Below, piece by piece: positions 13,801 through 24,771 of a stretch of 64,000 nt of DNA. This DNA comes from Drosophila miranda (lineage: Eukaryota > Arthropoda > Insecta > Diptera > Drosophilidae): NCBI RefSeq assembly GCF_003369915.1, contig NC_046677.1, forward strand, positions 30,026,913 through 30,090,912, given 5' to 3'. The notes below the pieces were generated by a model. The model worked only from the letters and a program-made list of their open reading frames with translations, had not been told where the DNA came from and made no database searches. Each line of letters begins with the position of its first letter. The first letter of the stretch is position 1. Position numbers and translations under genes: made by a program.

Positions 13801-16800
13801 GCAACCCGCTGAGCTCCGTGCCCGAGGGCGCCTTTGCCCACCTGAACTCCACGCTGCGTGGCCTGTCGCTGGGGGGGCGATTCCTCCACTGCGACTGCAA
13901 GCTCCGATGGGTAGCCGAGTGGATACGCAACGGGGACCTGCAGGTAGGGATTACACTGAGAGAAATGCGAGACAGTGCTTGAAAGAATGTCCGTTCGGAG
14001 AGGAGTTTTCTATGTAGCTAAAAAGGTCCTTGAAATAAGGAATCAAGCGAGGATTCTTATGTTTCATGGATTTCATGGCCAAAGAATGTATTTTCCTTTA
14101 ACTTCGAAGTTTCTTTCCGTGAACATTCTTTCAATAAATCTAGTTCCGCTTAGATCTTCTCCCACCGCACCCAATTTGTTCCTGTACGTTTCATTAACTT
14201 TCCCATTGTGTGTTTGTTTACACTTCAATCCTCCCCCCGGCCACGGCCCTGCCCCTTAGGTCACATCACGAGAACGCAATCCACAATTCTGTGGCACCCC
14301 ACCACGTTTCCGGGACCGTGGCTTCTACTCCATACAGCCCGAGGAGCTGAGCTGTCCGGACATTGCCGATGCGGCGCTCCGCGGTCCAGTTGGCCTGGCC
14401 GATAACCTAAAGCCAACGTTGGCCTCGTCGTCCGTGGATTCCGTGGAGTATGAAACGGGGACGGGCACGGGCACGGGCACAGCTGCCTCTTCGCCGGTGG
14501 CCAGTAGTGTGAGCAGCTCCACAACCACAACGACATCGACAACGACAAGCACAACAACCACAGAAGAGCCAACAACGAAGCGTTCGAGTACGGTGAGTGT
14601 CGGAAGGATACTGGGATACTTTCGATGTGGATTTTAATACTCTTTCCTTCGCTTTGACAGACGCGTCTACCGGCCAAGACAACGGCAAGCGTTTCAGCCA
14701 GCACTGCCTCGCCCTCGGCGGCCACAAACCTATCCGCAAACGGCACCGGAACCGTCCAGGCCACCACCATCACCACAAGCAGTTCCTCCTCCTCCTCCTC
14801 CTCCTCGGCTGCGTCGGGTGTCCATGCGAACAGCAAACAGGCGCCGGGCTGGCGTCAGGGAGTGAACAACAATGGGGGGCCGCACAAGCCGCAGAGGCCG
14901 CCGCTGGTGCTGGGCTATCCGCCGCAGAGGGGCACGCGGATCGACGACGCCAACGAGGTGCAGGTGAAGCACGCCTTCCGCCAGGACAGCTCCGTGATCA
15001 TCCAGTGGGACTCGGACACCGCCAACATCCTGGGCTTCCGCGTGGTCTACCGCCTGTTCGGGGAGAAGGCCTTCAAGCAGGGACCGCCGCTGGAGGCCAG
15101 CGAGCGGGAGTTCAAGATCAAGAATGTGCCCGCCCAGGAGTGCATCATCGTGTGCGTGATCTCGCTGGAGGAGCTGCACGTGACCCCCGAGACGGTGCCG
15201 TACCAGCAGTGCCGCGAGGTCCGCACTGTGGCCTCGCAGGCCTCCAACATGGACAAGATAACGATTGCGGCCAGTGCGGCCATTTGTGGCACCATCATTG
15301 TGGCCGTGATTGTGTTCATTGCTGCCAGCAGGTGAGTCCCCACTGTGCTCCACTGGCCATGAGTTATGGGGCCGTAGCTAACAACAGCAGAGCCACAGAC
15401 AAAGCCAATGACTGGCCAAAGTGGCTGGCTGATTTATCGCAGGTCCTTAAGTTGTTGCCACGCCATGGGTTCCTCCCTCTCTCTTGCTCTCTCTCTCTCT
15501 CGATTGCATTTGTTACGCTTTGGCTCTATTTAAGCTATCTGCTTACTTCATCATCCTTCTTGGTCCCACCACATCAACCACAATCCAATCCCATTATACC
15601 CCACAAGAGAGAGAGTTTATCCTTTTTGCCACAGCAGCTCTTTTCTGGCACAACTTGGAACAGCAGATTTCCTTCTTCAATCCTTGAAATACCTCCTCTA
15701 TTTTCCACCAGGGTATCCTAATCTTCGAACCCCTTCTAAACCATTCTCATCGCATTTCTTTCTCCCATTGCAGGCGCTCCCGCAAGCTCCAGAACAGCCA
15801 ACAGAAGAGTCCACTGCCAATTGGAGGACTGCCTGTTAATTGCTGCGGTCCGACCGGTTCCCCAGGACCACTTGGCTCCATTGCAACGCTATCGGCATTT
15901 AACAATCACAAGGTGAGCCTCCCCTCCCCATGCCCCAAACCATACCATCGTTCGACTCGGTTTAGTTCCACTTTTATGCAGCCTGCCAAGAAATTATCTC
16001 TGGCTCCGGGCTTCGGGCTCTGGCTCTGGCTCTGGCTCTGGCTCCGGTTAGATGTTCGGACCATGACTGGGAAAATTGGCAGCACCACGATTTGATGGCT
16101 GTTGATTGTACGGGTATTTACGGCTCTCCACAAATTAAACGGACCGCAGCGTAGATAAATACTGAAAGTATTTCGGATATGCTTGATCTTCGTCTTGTTT
16201 TTTGGCAAGTTTGCGTTGCCAAAAAGTTAATGGGAATAAATGTGTGGATGATTGTGTAGAATTTTTAATGGGATCTAGCTGGAGACGATATATAGATTAA
16301 ATAATAGAGAATGAAGCCAGTGTTTAGGTCTTTGAAAAGATTGAAGATCTACAAGCGATTGGAAGAATGCTAGAATGACATATTTGTGGCCTAAATACGA
16401 TGGTAATGGGACTTTAACAAGACTGAAAGTGAGTGAATGTGAAAAAAGAAGGAGTACCGAGGAGAATGAATGAAGATGGGGACAAACTCTGATTGGAAAA
16501 CATCAGGGGATTCCAGAGACAGAGGCTGGAGGAACACTCCCAAGAAACCAAGAACCAATTCCATTCCAATTCATTTCAATAATCGAATCGAATATTCTCA
16601 TCGTTTCTTTCAGGAATGGGATCAAGTGTCCGCATACAGTGGACGCTCGATACCGCGTCCCCGCATCTATCCCGTTGAGCAGCCCGACGACATGCGCAGC
16701 CACTTTTCCGGAATGCCCGGCAAAGTGGGGAAATCAAGGTAAGACTCCACGGACCCCACAGACATTTCCCATCGAAGCGCACCTTCCATGGCGTGGCCCA

Positions 16801-18637
16801 ACATTGGCTTGCCCCACATTGAGCTTGCTGCATATTTGATGGGGCCGTCGTTCTTCGGTTCCATTCAGCTATGATTTAATATTGCGTTCGTTATGTTTGT
16901 TTCATTGTTTGTTCGTGCCACACATCCGAATCGACCCACACACACACACGACACACACATGCATAATCACAGTCGATCCATTGCCGATGGCCAGTCGCAG
17001 CACAGCTTCTCGAACAACTCGCATCGCGGCTATTTGGGCAGCGCCTTCCCCTCGAACCTGGTCAACTCTCGTCCCGAGCTGCGGCAGTCCCGCCAGTCCC
17101 TGGCCGCTGCCTCGGAGCGCATGTCGCGCGCCTCCTACGCCGGCTCCATCCACGGCGGCAATGGGGGCGGCGGCGGAGGCGGGGGCATGCAAATGGGGGG
17201 TCCCGGTGGCCTGCCCGTGAGCAGCCTGATGAGCATGAGCGGCATGGTGGGCGGCGGCGGACCCGCCAGCATCGCCTCCAGCGCTAGACGCTCGCGTCCG
17301 CGCTCCAGATCACGCGATCAGCTCAATGCCACGCACATACATAACCATCGACCGGGAAGTCGGTAAGTAGAACGTCACACATCTGCCGCATGCCACAGAC
17401 TCGGATGCGAGTGGCAATTAATTAAGCAAACACTCACACTCTCCCCCCCACGCACACACCAACACCAGACATTCTCTCTGTCACCATTCCGATCTTGAGA
17501 TCTTGAGATCTTAAGCCGACTCCACCACCAATCCCACTTTCAATTCTACTTTTACGTTTCTTTGGTTTATGGCTCTTTGGCTTGGCAATTCATTTAATTA
17601 GCATTTCTTAAGTATCGCGCGGGCTACCATGGGAAAGTGTCGGGCTCTGAGAGGCGTTCGAAAATCAAGTTTTTTAAATGCCAACTACTCGACCACATCC
17701 CAGCACTCTCACTGTTGATATTACTGTTGAAGTGCGTTTCAGAATTCAATATTCAGCCATAAAGTAGATATATTGAAGGGAATTTATGGCACATTTAAAA
17801 ACTTGTGGGGGGTTGCGGCACTCGGGCTTCGACACCAAGATACCCAGTACTCAAGCCTCTCAACAGAAGTACTTAATCGGTCGAAGATGTATTCAAAGAA
17901 CCTTTCCTTTAAGCAAATCAAACTATAATCGGAACCACTAACCCCAAAGTGATGAAAACTTAAATCCGCAGACAACCCTCATTTAATTCACTTTCATTAC
18001 GATTACCATCACCATCTCAACCTTGATTGGAGACCCGATCGACTATTCATTGCTGAAATCAAATCAAATGAAACTTTCATCTGTCTGTAAATTCTGTGGG
18101 GCATTGGGCATGGGGCATGCATGTGGATTTAAGCCACAAATCCTTTCACCACCTAACACCGCTCTCTGGCTGGCCCTCTCCCGGCTTATATTTACTGATT
18201 CCATTAATTTTAATTGCGTTTCGCTTGGATTCCACCGCCATTTTTACCGCCACAAATCATGGGGCAATGCTGCAGCACTTCTGCTGCTGGCAGAGTGGTA
18301 GTATGTGCAGAGTGTGTGATATAATCGATGTACTTGCCACAATTCCAGATACTCGCAGTCGGGCTCAACGCACACGTTGAACAACTACTGCGATACGTCG
18401 GATAACTGGACCGATCACGATATGGACATCTATATGGCGCGCAATCCGACAACGCGCAACGGTCTAGTGCCATTATGAGGGCGGCTTACGTTATCCTGAT
18501 ATTTCAATGTTGTATTAAATCTGGATGGCATTTTCTGACAATATCTGACGCCGGCCATCGAGGGGAGTGTTGCCACAAGGGATGGTCGGCGTCAGCAGCA
18601 ACAGCAGCAGCATCGCAGAAATGGTAGACATTTGCAA

Positions 18638-18669
<32 letters not shown>

Positions 18670-21600
18670 ACATTTGCAGCATCAGCTGCAGCATCAGCAA
18701 CAACTACAACAGCTACAACAACAACAGCGACATAGAAACAATCAGCAATTGGAGCAGCAGCCATATCAACAACCACAACAGCAACAGCAACAACAACAAC
18801 GATTACATTACTATATGCCACAGACAGAGCGATGCACCTCGCCACCCGATGTGGTGCCCCGAGCCGCCAATTTCCATAATAGCAACAGCAATATCTCCTC
18901 CAACAGCAGCAGCAACCACCTGCCACATGCGCCTTCGGCCGCGTTGACAGCCGCCACCGTAGAAGATGCCACAGCAGCGCAGGCGGCAGCAGCAGCTGCT
19001 GCCACGGCAGCAAGTGGCATTGTTGTGGAGAATTATTTTAACGAATATGAACGTCAGGAAATCATTTATCATCATCCCACAAGCAACAGCAGCAGCAGCA
19101 ACAACAATAGCAACAGGGGCAGCACCAGAAGCAGCAACAGTGGCAGCATCACGGCAGCCACATGCCACATTCCCCGCAGCAATGCCTTTCGTTTACAGTT
19201 ACCCGTTGCAATGGCAATGGCAACGGCAACGTCTAACAATATTTTATATAATAATCATGATATAGAAGCTGCAGCAGCAGCAGCAGCAACGGCAGCAGCC
19301 ACAGCAACAACTAGCAACAATTATAAGGCGCATACGTTTAGTGATAGCTGTAATTGTACATGTAATTGTAGCCTAAGCGAAGAGGAGACTGCCACAGTCA
19401 CAACAGCAACAACAACAGGCAGCCAGGATGGGGCAGACACAGAGACGGAAACGGAGACAGACGGAAATGGAAATGGAGATGGAGAGCGTGAGGCAGAGGC
19501 CTCATCCTTGGCTGCCAGCACCTCGGTGTCAAGCATTGAGCAAGTGCAGCGGCAGCAGCAGCAGCAGCAGCAGCACGAGGCAGCTGGGCAGGATGTGGCC
19601 TTGTCTCTGAACTTGACATTGGCTGACACCGACCCCAATCCCGACACAGAGGCAGTGGTAGATGCAGAGACAGTGGCAGTCACAGTGGCAGACAGGGCCA
19701 AGCTTTAAGTGCAATTCTGATTCTGATATTCTGCCCCTTCAGATTGTTGCTGTTGTCGCATGTGGCATCTTGAGATTTGCATAATGGAAGGCACATACAC
19801 ACACACACACACACACAAGAGTTACGAGTAGGAGTAGACAACACATACGATACATACGATATTTTTATATGCTGTTTAGAGTGCAATAAATACTTTCCGT
19901 AGTTCTTCTTTTTTGCTATTTGCGATTTGCGATTAGTTGTTGGAAGAGATGAAGAAACACCAGATGTTAAGCAATCAAAGAACTAAACCTTAAGTCAATA
20001 TGGTACTAATTATACTTAATAGCTATTAAATTTGTTTAACTAATGTTTAGGCTTAGCAATGGAATATGTACTTTTCTTTATGCTGGGATAGACACCGCAT
20101 AGAAGTCGCTGAGAGAGCACAACAACGCAATAGATTGTATGTAAATAACTATCATGTACTCGTATGTATGGGGAGATACCTCCTCTAAGGTACTATTATA
20201 AACAGGATTTAAAAACCTTTAACGAGCAATTCCAACGAATTCCCCCCTGACACACACAGAAACACTCTCTAGTCTAAAAGTCTAGAACCCCAAACGAATT
20301 CATTCTGCTTATTTCTTCTCTATATATGAATTTCATTCTATGTTTGTCTATCCCAGCCATAAACAGATTCTTCATTTCAACCAATACCATTTTTACTGCC
20401 CCCCCAAAAACGGTTTAAAAGTCAGTTTCAGTTTTTTAAGTATTGTTTCATTTCGTTTTTGTACAGAAGCTTCAATTGAAACATTTTTGTGTGCTACGTT
20501 CTTGTACGATTATGTTTATGATTTCCTTCTACTTTTTAGTGAGATTTTAATAAAGCTAATATTTTAAAATTATCGATCACTTTTTTTATTTTTATCCCAT
20601 TTGAGACTAAAGTCAAGCCTCTGTACATCTTTGTATATACATATGGAACATAGTTTTAGGCGTTTTAAACGATTTAATTTCTTAGCATTATCAATATATA
20701 TCGATGTCGAACGATATCGAGGGACGAGCCCGGGCAAACAGTCCGGGCAAGTCCGGACGCAGTTGACAGTTAACAATATTTAGTGCCCCTGGGCGGGATC
20801 TCTTCGCGGAGAACCAATAACAACGCCCAGGTCTGGCACTGAATACTTAGTGAAGTAAGCAAATATATGTATCGATCTATACTATATACTCTACTATATA
20901 TACTGATTCTAACGATAAGACAACAGTTATAGACATGGCTTTGAGCATTAGATATGTAAGCACAATTTAGGTGGAAAACGGGAGCAATTATTTAGACGAA
21001 CAACAAGAACAACAACAACAAATATTCCAATAAACTTTAGGCAATAAATTCAAAGAAAATCGTAGAGTAATATGTAATGTTTCATGTTTCACTTGTAAAG
21101 CAAGCAAAAGCAAACGTAGAAGAAACAATATCCAAACAATCCCAACAACAACAACAAACATATTATAAGAACAAAGTTAAATCAAATTTAGTGTTAAGCA
21201 AGAAGCGAGAAGGAAACCATTAGAGTATTCAACTGCCTTAGCACCTGGAGAAGGTATGATATAGGAGGTACTCGTACGATATACGAGTAGAAGAGCGAGC
21301 ACGTGCTTAGATTTAGCTTTAGTTGCACTTGAACAAACCCAACCGGAGACGAGAGGAGAGGAGATGAGATGAGCAATATGTACTTATAACAGATACTGCC
21401 AGCTAACAAACAAACAACAAAGTGTATAAAATATCAATGAAAATTTTACTCGTGCCAGAGGGAGATCTCCTTCAAGGAGAAACCTTCCCTCGAGTGCTTG
21501 GACTGCTCATCTCTAGCCACACCGAAGACACCGAAGACGACAGACACCAAGCTATATAGCGGAGGATTCCGATCCCTACCAGCCCTACCGGTTAGATATT

Positions 21601-23366
21601 TAAATGTGCGTTAAATTGTTACACGTAAATCCAATTCGAATGTTAACTTTGCGGCTTCACAGATTAGCAAACTAAATTTAGACTAGACTAGAACGTTTAC
21701 CAGATGTTTCGTTTCTGTTTTGGTTTCGTACGCATCAAGTTCCGAATAAAAAGCATATTTTTGTTACGATTTGAGGGCATTTCTGATTGTGTGGGTGGAT
21801 GGCGGACTCACCCGGGTACGGCTAGGGAGTTGTCCCACAGCAAACGCAGCTGACGGGTGAAAGCGGCCCACAGTTGGGCCATGCCGTCTAGGCCGCCCGA
21901 ATGGGCATGACATGTGGCAAGGAGGCAGCTGAGGCGACAGACCAAAGAGTCGGGAACGGCACTCTTAATGCGCATTGGATCGAACTGGAAGGAGTTGAAG
22001 GATTAATAAGGATCGGCTCTCAGATGATATGCGCATGAGAAGCACCCACCTTATTCTTGAAACTCTGCTTGACATATGGGTACAAGGCCATTTCGGGATG
22101 CATATCGGGAAACATGTAGGTCAGCAGTTCGCACAGCTCACTCTCGGTCATCGGACCGGGCAGACGCTTCGTTAGACCCTCTTGAGAAGGCATCTCATAG
22201 TTGCGATCCCGTCGCTTGGTCAGCTGGCGTTCTGTTAGTTTATCCAAAGGATTGATGCCCTCAGCACCGCTGCTGGTTCCAGAGAAATTGCGTCCCACGA
22301 AGGACTCCAGAGAACGAGTGACACTGGCCACAGCCTGGTAGTCCCTCAGGCAGCACGAGAGATAAGAAGAGGCCTCGACAGAGAGATAAACCTTGCCTAG
22401 CGGCGCCTTGGAGGGTATGAAGTCAGTCCTCTGCTCGCTGTCGAAGGCCACGTGCTCGGACAGCTCCGGCCAGGTGTAGACCAGATAGATCTCTGTGCAG
22501 GATTCGGGCTTATAGCCATGTGGCAGGGCATAAAACTGTTGAACATCCACATGGGCCACTTGTCCAGCCACAACTATGTCCTCGGAGTTAAGGCCATAAT
22601 CGAAGGGCACATACATGGGCATTCGAATGCGCATCGTGTCCAGGGCGTAGGTGGTGCAGACAGAGACCATGGCAGACTGCGGATACGAGGCAGGAACCTT
22701 CTCCCTAAACAGCGTCAGCAGACCCATCAAGTAGCGACACTCGGGCGGGGCCTTCTCCAGGCCAATCAAGCGGAAGTTGGTCCTCAGGGCAGGCGCCGGC
22801 GACACACCCGTGAAGAAATTCCACTTGGGATCGTATATCTGCACAAAGATGGGCACAACACTTCCCACCTCTGCGGCCACCACTGCAGCGGCACTGAGAA
22901 AGAAATTAAATTCCGCCGTGGATTTCATGTAGTTGACGCTGGCATTGACCGGATGGAGGACAATGAAGCGCCGTAGACCATATATTCGGGCCAGAGTGTG
23001 CAGCTCATTGGAACTGCTACGAATGGGCGGACCAAAGCTGTTCCCGCTGCTCATCAGATCCTGATGGCATTGTGTTCGCTGCGGGCATCTATTCTCCCTT
23101 ATCTCCTCCTCAATTTCGTCCTCCTCTAAGTGTGCCTGGTAGTGCTCCACCTGAATGCCGTTGCTTAGCATATCCAGGGTCTCGCTTTCAACCTTCCACT
23201 TGCAGCGAAAGATTTCCTCGGGCTTCAAAGATCTGCCAACAATACCGCTGGCAGTGACGTCCCATTTCTGGAGTATTTCACCCAGCTGGGCATTGAACAC
23301 CTCCCAGTCCGAATCGGCGCTGAAGTTCTCGCGATAAAAGTCGTTGTCATCAATTTCCTCTGCCAT
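5502..23366 (-). CDS. Rab3GAP1: Rab3 GTPase-activating protein catalytic subunit
   Basis: Five coding exons on the minus strand join in phase to 912 aa: 23366-22050, 21984-21812, 6860-6343, 6288-6059 and 6002-5502. Frame is kept at every GT-AG junction, and the start is the first ATG of the long exon. The product matches the Rab3GAP1 family along its length: an acidic N-terminus (MAEEIDDNDFYRENFSADSDW), the conserved CLLHQKLQMLN block after the large intron, FIRWYSPKDW, and ARQKRLFDDTNEALKVLHYL in exon 4. The family's catalytic arginine is thought to lie in or near that last block (from memory). Rab3GAP1 pairs with Rab3GAP2 to stimulate Rab3 GTP hydrolysis and to activate Rab18 at the ER; in flies it acts at synapses and in autophagy. 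The most striking feature is the 15 kb intron 6861-21811, which contains the whole haf gene on the opposite strand. Length is close to what I recall for the fly protein. Confidence 0.93.
6861..12731. other. Rab3GAP1 intron, region upstream of the haf coding exons
   Basis: No coding exon is supported here. It must hold the haf promoter and 5' UTR exon(s), because the first coding haf exon opens at a splice acceptor (12731/12732) rather than at a transcription start. Two TATATATA blocks near 9350-9395 could be core-promoter elements, but nothing fixes a start site. Long frames such as minus 7197-7571 or plus 7043-7537 lie in pyrimidine-rich simple sequence and show no domain. Confidence 0.5.
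10827..10883. repeat. (GA)n microsatellite
   Basis: About 28 near-perfect AG dinucleotides in a row, inside the Rab3GAP1 intron and upstream of haf. Long GA runs can bind GAGA factor in flies; whether this one does cannot be told from sequence. Confidence 0.95.
12732..18478 (+). CDS. haf: LRR and FN3 single-pass transmembrane protein (hattifattener-like)
   Basis: Exons: 12732-12929 (ATG 12750), 12993-13943, 14260-14592, 14661-15331, 15774-15912, 16614-16738, 16973-17362 and 18349-18478. All GT-AG junctions keep frame and give 972 aa ending at TGA 18476. In order: signal peptide (about 1-32, a hydrophobic run after MRGSQ), cysteine-bearing N-cap, roughly a dozen leucine-rich repeats (about 75-350), LRR C-cap starting HCDCKLRWVAEW, a Ser/Thr-rich stalk, one FN3-like domain (about 587-675), a transmembrane helix (about 687-710), and a Gly/Ser/Arg-rich cytoplasmic tail. 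The architecture and the neighbouring RFeSP and Rab3GAP1 fit D. melanogaster haf (CG14351), an LRR protein linked to neuronal target selection; the name is partly positional. The tail ends GLVPL, a possible class II PDZ ligand. The gene is nested antisense in a Rab3GAP1 intron. The 5' UTR exon was not located. Confidence 0.82.
18539..19708 (+). CDS. Q/A/S/T-rich open frame downstream of the haf stop, same frame
   Basis: This frame has 389 codons. It continues the haf frame after three in-frame TGAs (18476, 18497, 18536), with no TAA or TAG between them. It has poly-Q at the start (CAG/CAA tracts), then complex stretches that look like protein, such as GIVVENYFNEYERQEIIYHH and the acidic SLSEEETATV, then a TETETETD acidic block, a second poly-Q and the end VADRAKL. 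Codon third positions in the non-repeat parts lean to C/G, as in neighbouring exons. It could be reached by stop-codon readthrough or by an alternative splice near the haf C-terminus (for example 18466 to 18563 keeps frame, though that donor is weak), or it could be untranslated 3' UTR with CAG repeats. I regard coding as somewhat more likely than not. Confidence 0.5.
19709..21760 (+). other. Probable haf 3' UTR
   Basis: Two kilobases of A/T-rich sequence without a coding frame. Several candidate poly(A) signals occur on the plus strand: near 19885, 20548, 21031 and 21746. The last is followed by T/G-rich sequence and sits about 65 bases from the antisense Rab3GAP1 exon at 21812. A CA repeat lies at 19796-19817. 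Confidence 0.55.
20782..20840 (+). other. Stem-loop in the haf 3' region
   Basis: AGTGCC-CCTGGGCG (20782-20795) pairs with CGCCCAGG-TCT-GGCACT (20824-20840): 14 base pairs with a three-base bulge, closing a 28-base loop that holds a small inner hairpin (TCTC/GAGA). It is GC-rich against an AT-rich background. Function unknown. Confidence 0.6.
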
Positions 23367-23692
23367 TTGAATGGGAATTTAACGCGTATCAACAAGGACA
23401 GACAAAAACATACAAAATAGGGCTGCAAAAACAGTCGATGACGACAAAACAATTAAGGGCGCTGCCAGATCGCTGGAAATAGTAGCACCGAATCTTTTGC
23501 CAGCTATCATCTTATTTAAATGTTTTTTAAACATTAAAGTAAATAAATTGGTGATCTATTCGAATACTTATACGCTTACACATGAATACATGTACATTTA
23601 AAAAATGCAATCCAATTGCTTAGACCCAACTCAGCGAGGTGGCAGCGCCACAGACACAGCTGTTTTTTGTTTTGCAACAACCAAATCCAACA
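22051..23692. promoter_or_regulatory. Divergent promoter region of Rab3GAP1 and the Myb/SANT gene (part 23367-23692)
   Basis: Only 326 bases separate the Rab3GAP1 start codon (23366, minus) from the start codon of the Myb/SANT-like gene (23693, plus), so both must be driven from 23367-23692. I see no clear TATA box or GGTCACACT motif there. Confidence 0.45.
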
Positions 23693-24484
23693 ATGGAAAG
23701 AATGCTGAAAAGATCCCGAGGAAAAAACTTCTTGGAGGCAGAGGTGCGCATACTTTTTCAGCTGGTGGATAACCACAAGGATGTACTGTTGAACAAGAAG
23801 AGTGATCCGGCTACCTGGAAGCTGAAATCCGAGACTTGGGTGAAAATAGCTGAAGAGTATTGCACTCAATCAGGTGTCGCTCGTACGTGGGTGGCGCTTC
23901 GTGATAAATATACCAATGCGAATAGGAAGGAAAGGCGGTGTCACGCCGACTTGTCACTCTCCTTCGCTTCATAGCTGTCAGAAGAAGAAAACTATGCCAA
24001 TGGTGCGAACTTCTGTTTCATTTGCAAAGAAAAGGAGAGGAATTCATTCATCTATTTTCTTACCTTTCAGAAAGCCTCAATCCTTCACCTGACGATGATT
24101 CTGATGGCAAGTACCCGTGGCAAACCCATGTACACCTTTGCAATAAGAATAATTGTACCTCTTCTTTGCAGGAAGCAACAATCAGGCGCCGAGCGAACAC
24201 CAATATAAAGCAAACTATTCCGAAAGTACTCAGGTTAGTTTCCTTGCCTATTTGAAATACAAATTTCTTCAAGATAAAATGTGGGTTATAGGAAGAAAGA
24301 AATAACCTGTGGAAGGAAAAGTTGTCCCTGATAAAGCTGCAAAAGGACTACTTTCGAGATGAGAACACTAGAATTGCAGAGACGCAAAATTGAGATGGAG
24401 AAGCAGCAGTTGGAGCTGCAGCATCTGCACTTGAAGAACCAACTGCTCGAACTGGAGATTGAGGAATTAAAGAAACGGGGGTGA
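23693..24484 (+). CDS. Small Myb/SANT-like DNA-binding protein, possibly degenerate
   Basis: Exon 1 encodes a Myb/SANT-like (Myb_DNA-bind_5 type) domain: FLEAEVRILFQLVDNHKDVL then TWVKIAEEYCTQ and ALRDKYTNANRKERR. Later exons give an acidic linker (SLNPSPDDDSDG then SNNQAPSEHQYK) and a coiled-coil tail (KLSLIKLQKDYFRDENTR). Likely exons: 23693 to about 24002 (or 23937 with a second part from 23983), 24071-24106, 24172-24233 and from 24292. The 24107-24171 intron uses a GC donor (ATG/GCAAGT). Two problems: a TAG at 23972 interrupts the exon 1 frame unless a 45-base intron is removed, and the tail meets TGA at 24391 while the coiled coil continues in the +1 frame (IEMEKQQLELQ to ELKKRG, TGA 24482). 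One A fewer in the run at 24386-24389 would keep the frame open. It could be a real gene with a base error or a decaying copy. A poly(A) signal lies at 24649. Confidence 0.6.
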
Positions 24485-24771
24485 TAATTTGTATGTTTCA
24501 TCCGGTTGAGTATTATTAGGATTAGTCATTAAAGGATTATACAGCCTCTAGTCTGGGATTCCCATGAGCTTCCTTCCATCATCATTGTTGATTGTTCTCA
24601 CTTGCCACACTTTTCACTTGATCGCGATTCGGATTCCAATGCAATTCGAATAAATGTTCGTTTGTGCTCAGAACTTCTGTTTGGTTGTTTTTATTAATTT
24701 ACATCGATCCATTCACTATTTTGTTGGTTTTCTTCTGCGGGGCTTAAACGATAACAACACTGTAAATGTTT

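Noticed and set aside
12975-13889. 304-codon minus-strand frame opposite haf
   Set aside because: Antisense shadow of the leucine-rich-repeat exon: periodic composition mirrors the LRRs and there is no independent evidence.
14597-15721. 374-codon plus frame overlapping haf exon 4
   Set aside because: It starts inside an intron and runs out of frame over the stalk and FN3 exon. The other frame is in phase with the flanking exons and encodes FN3 plus a membrane helix.
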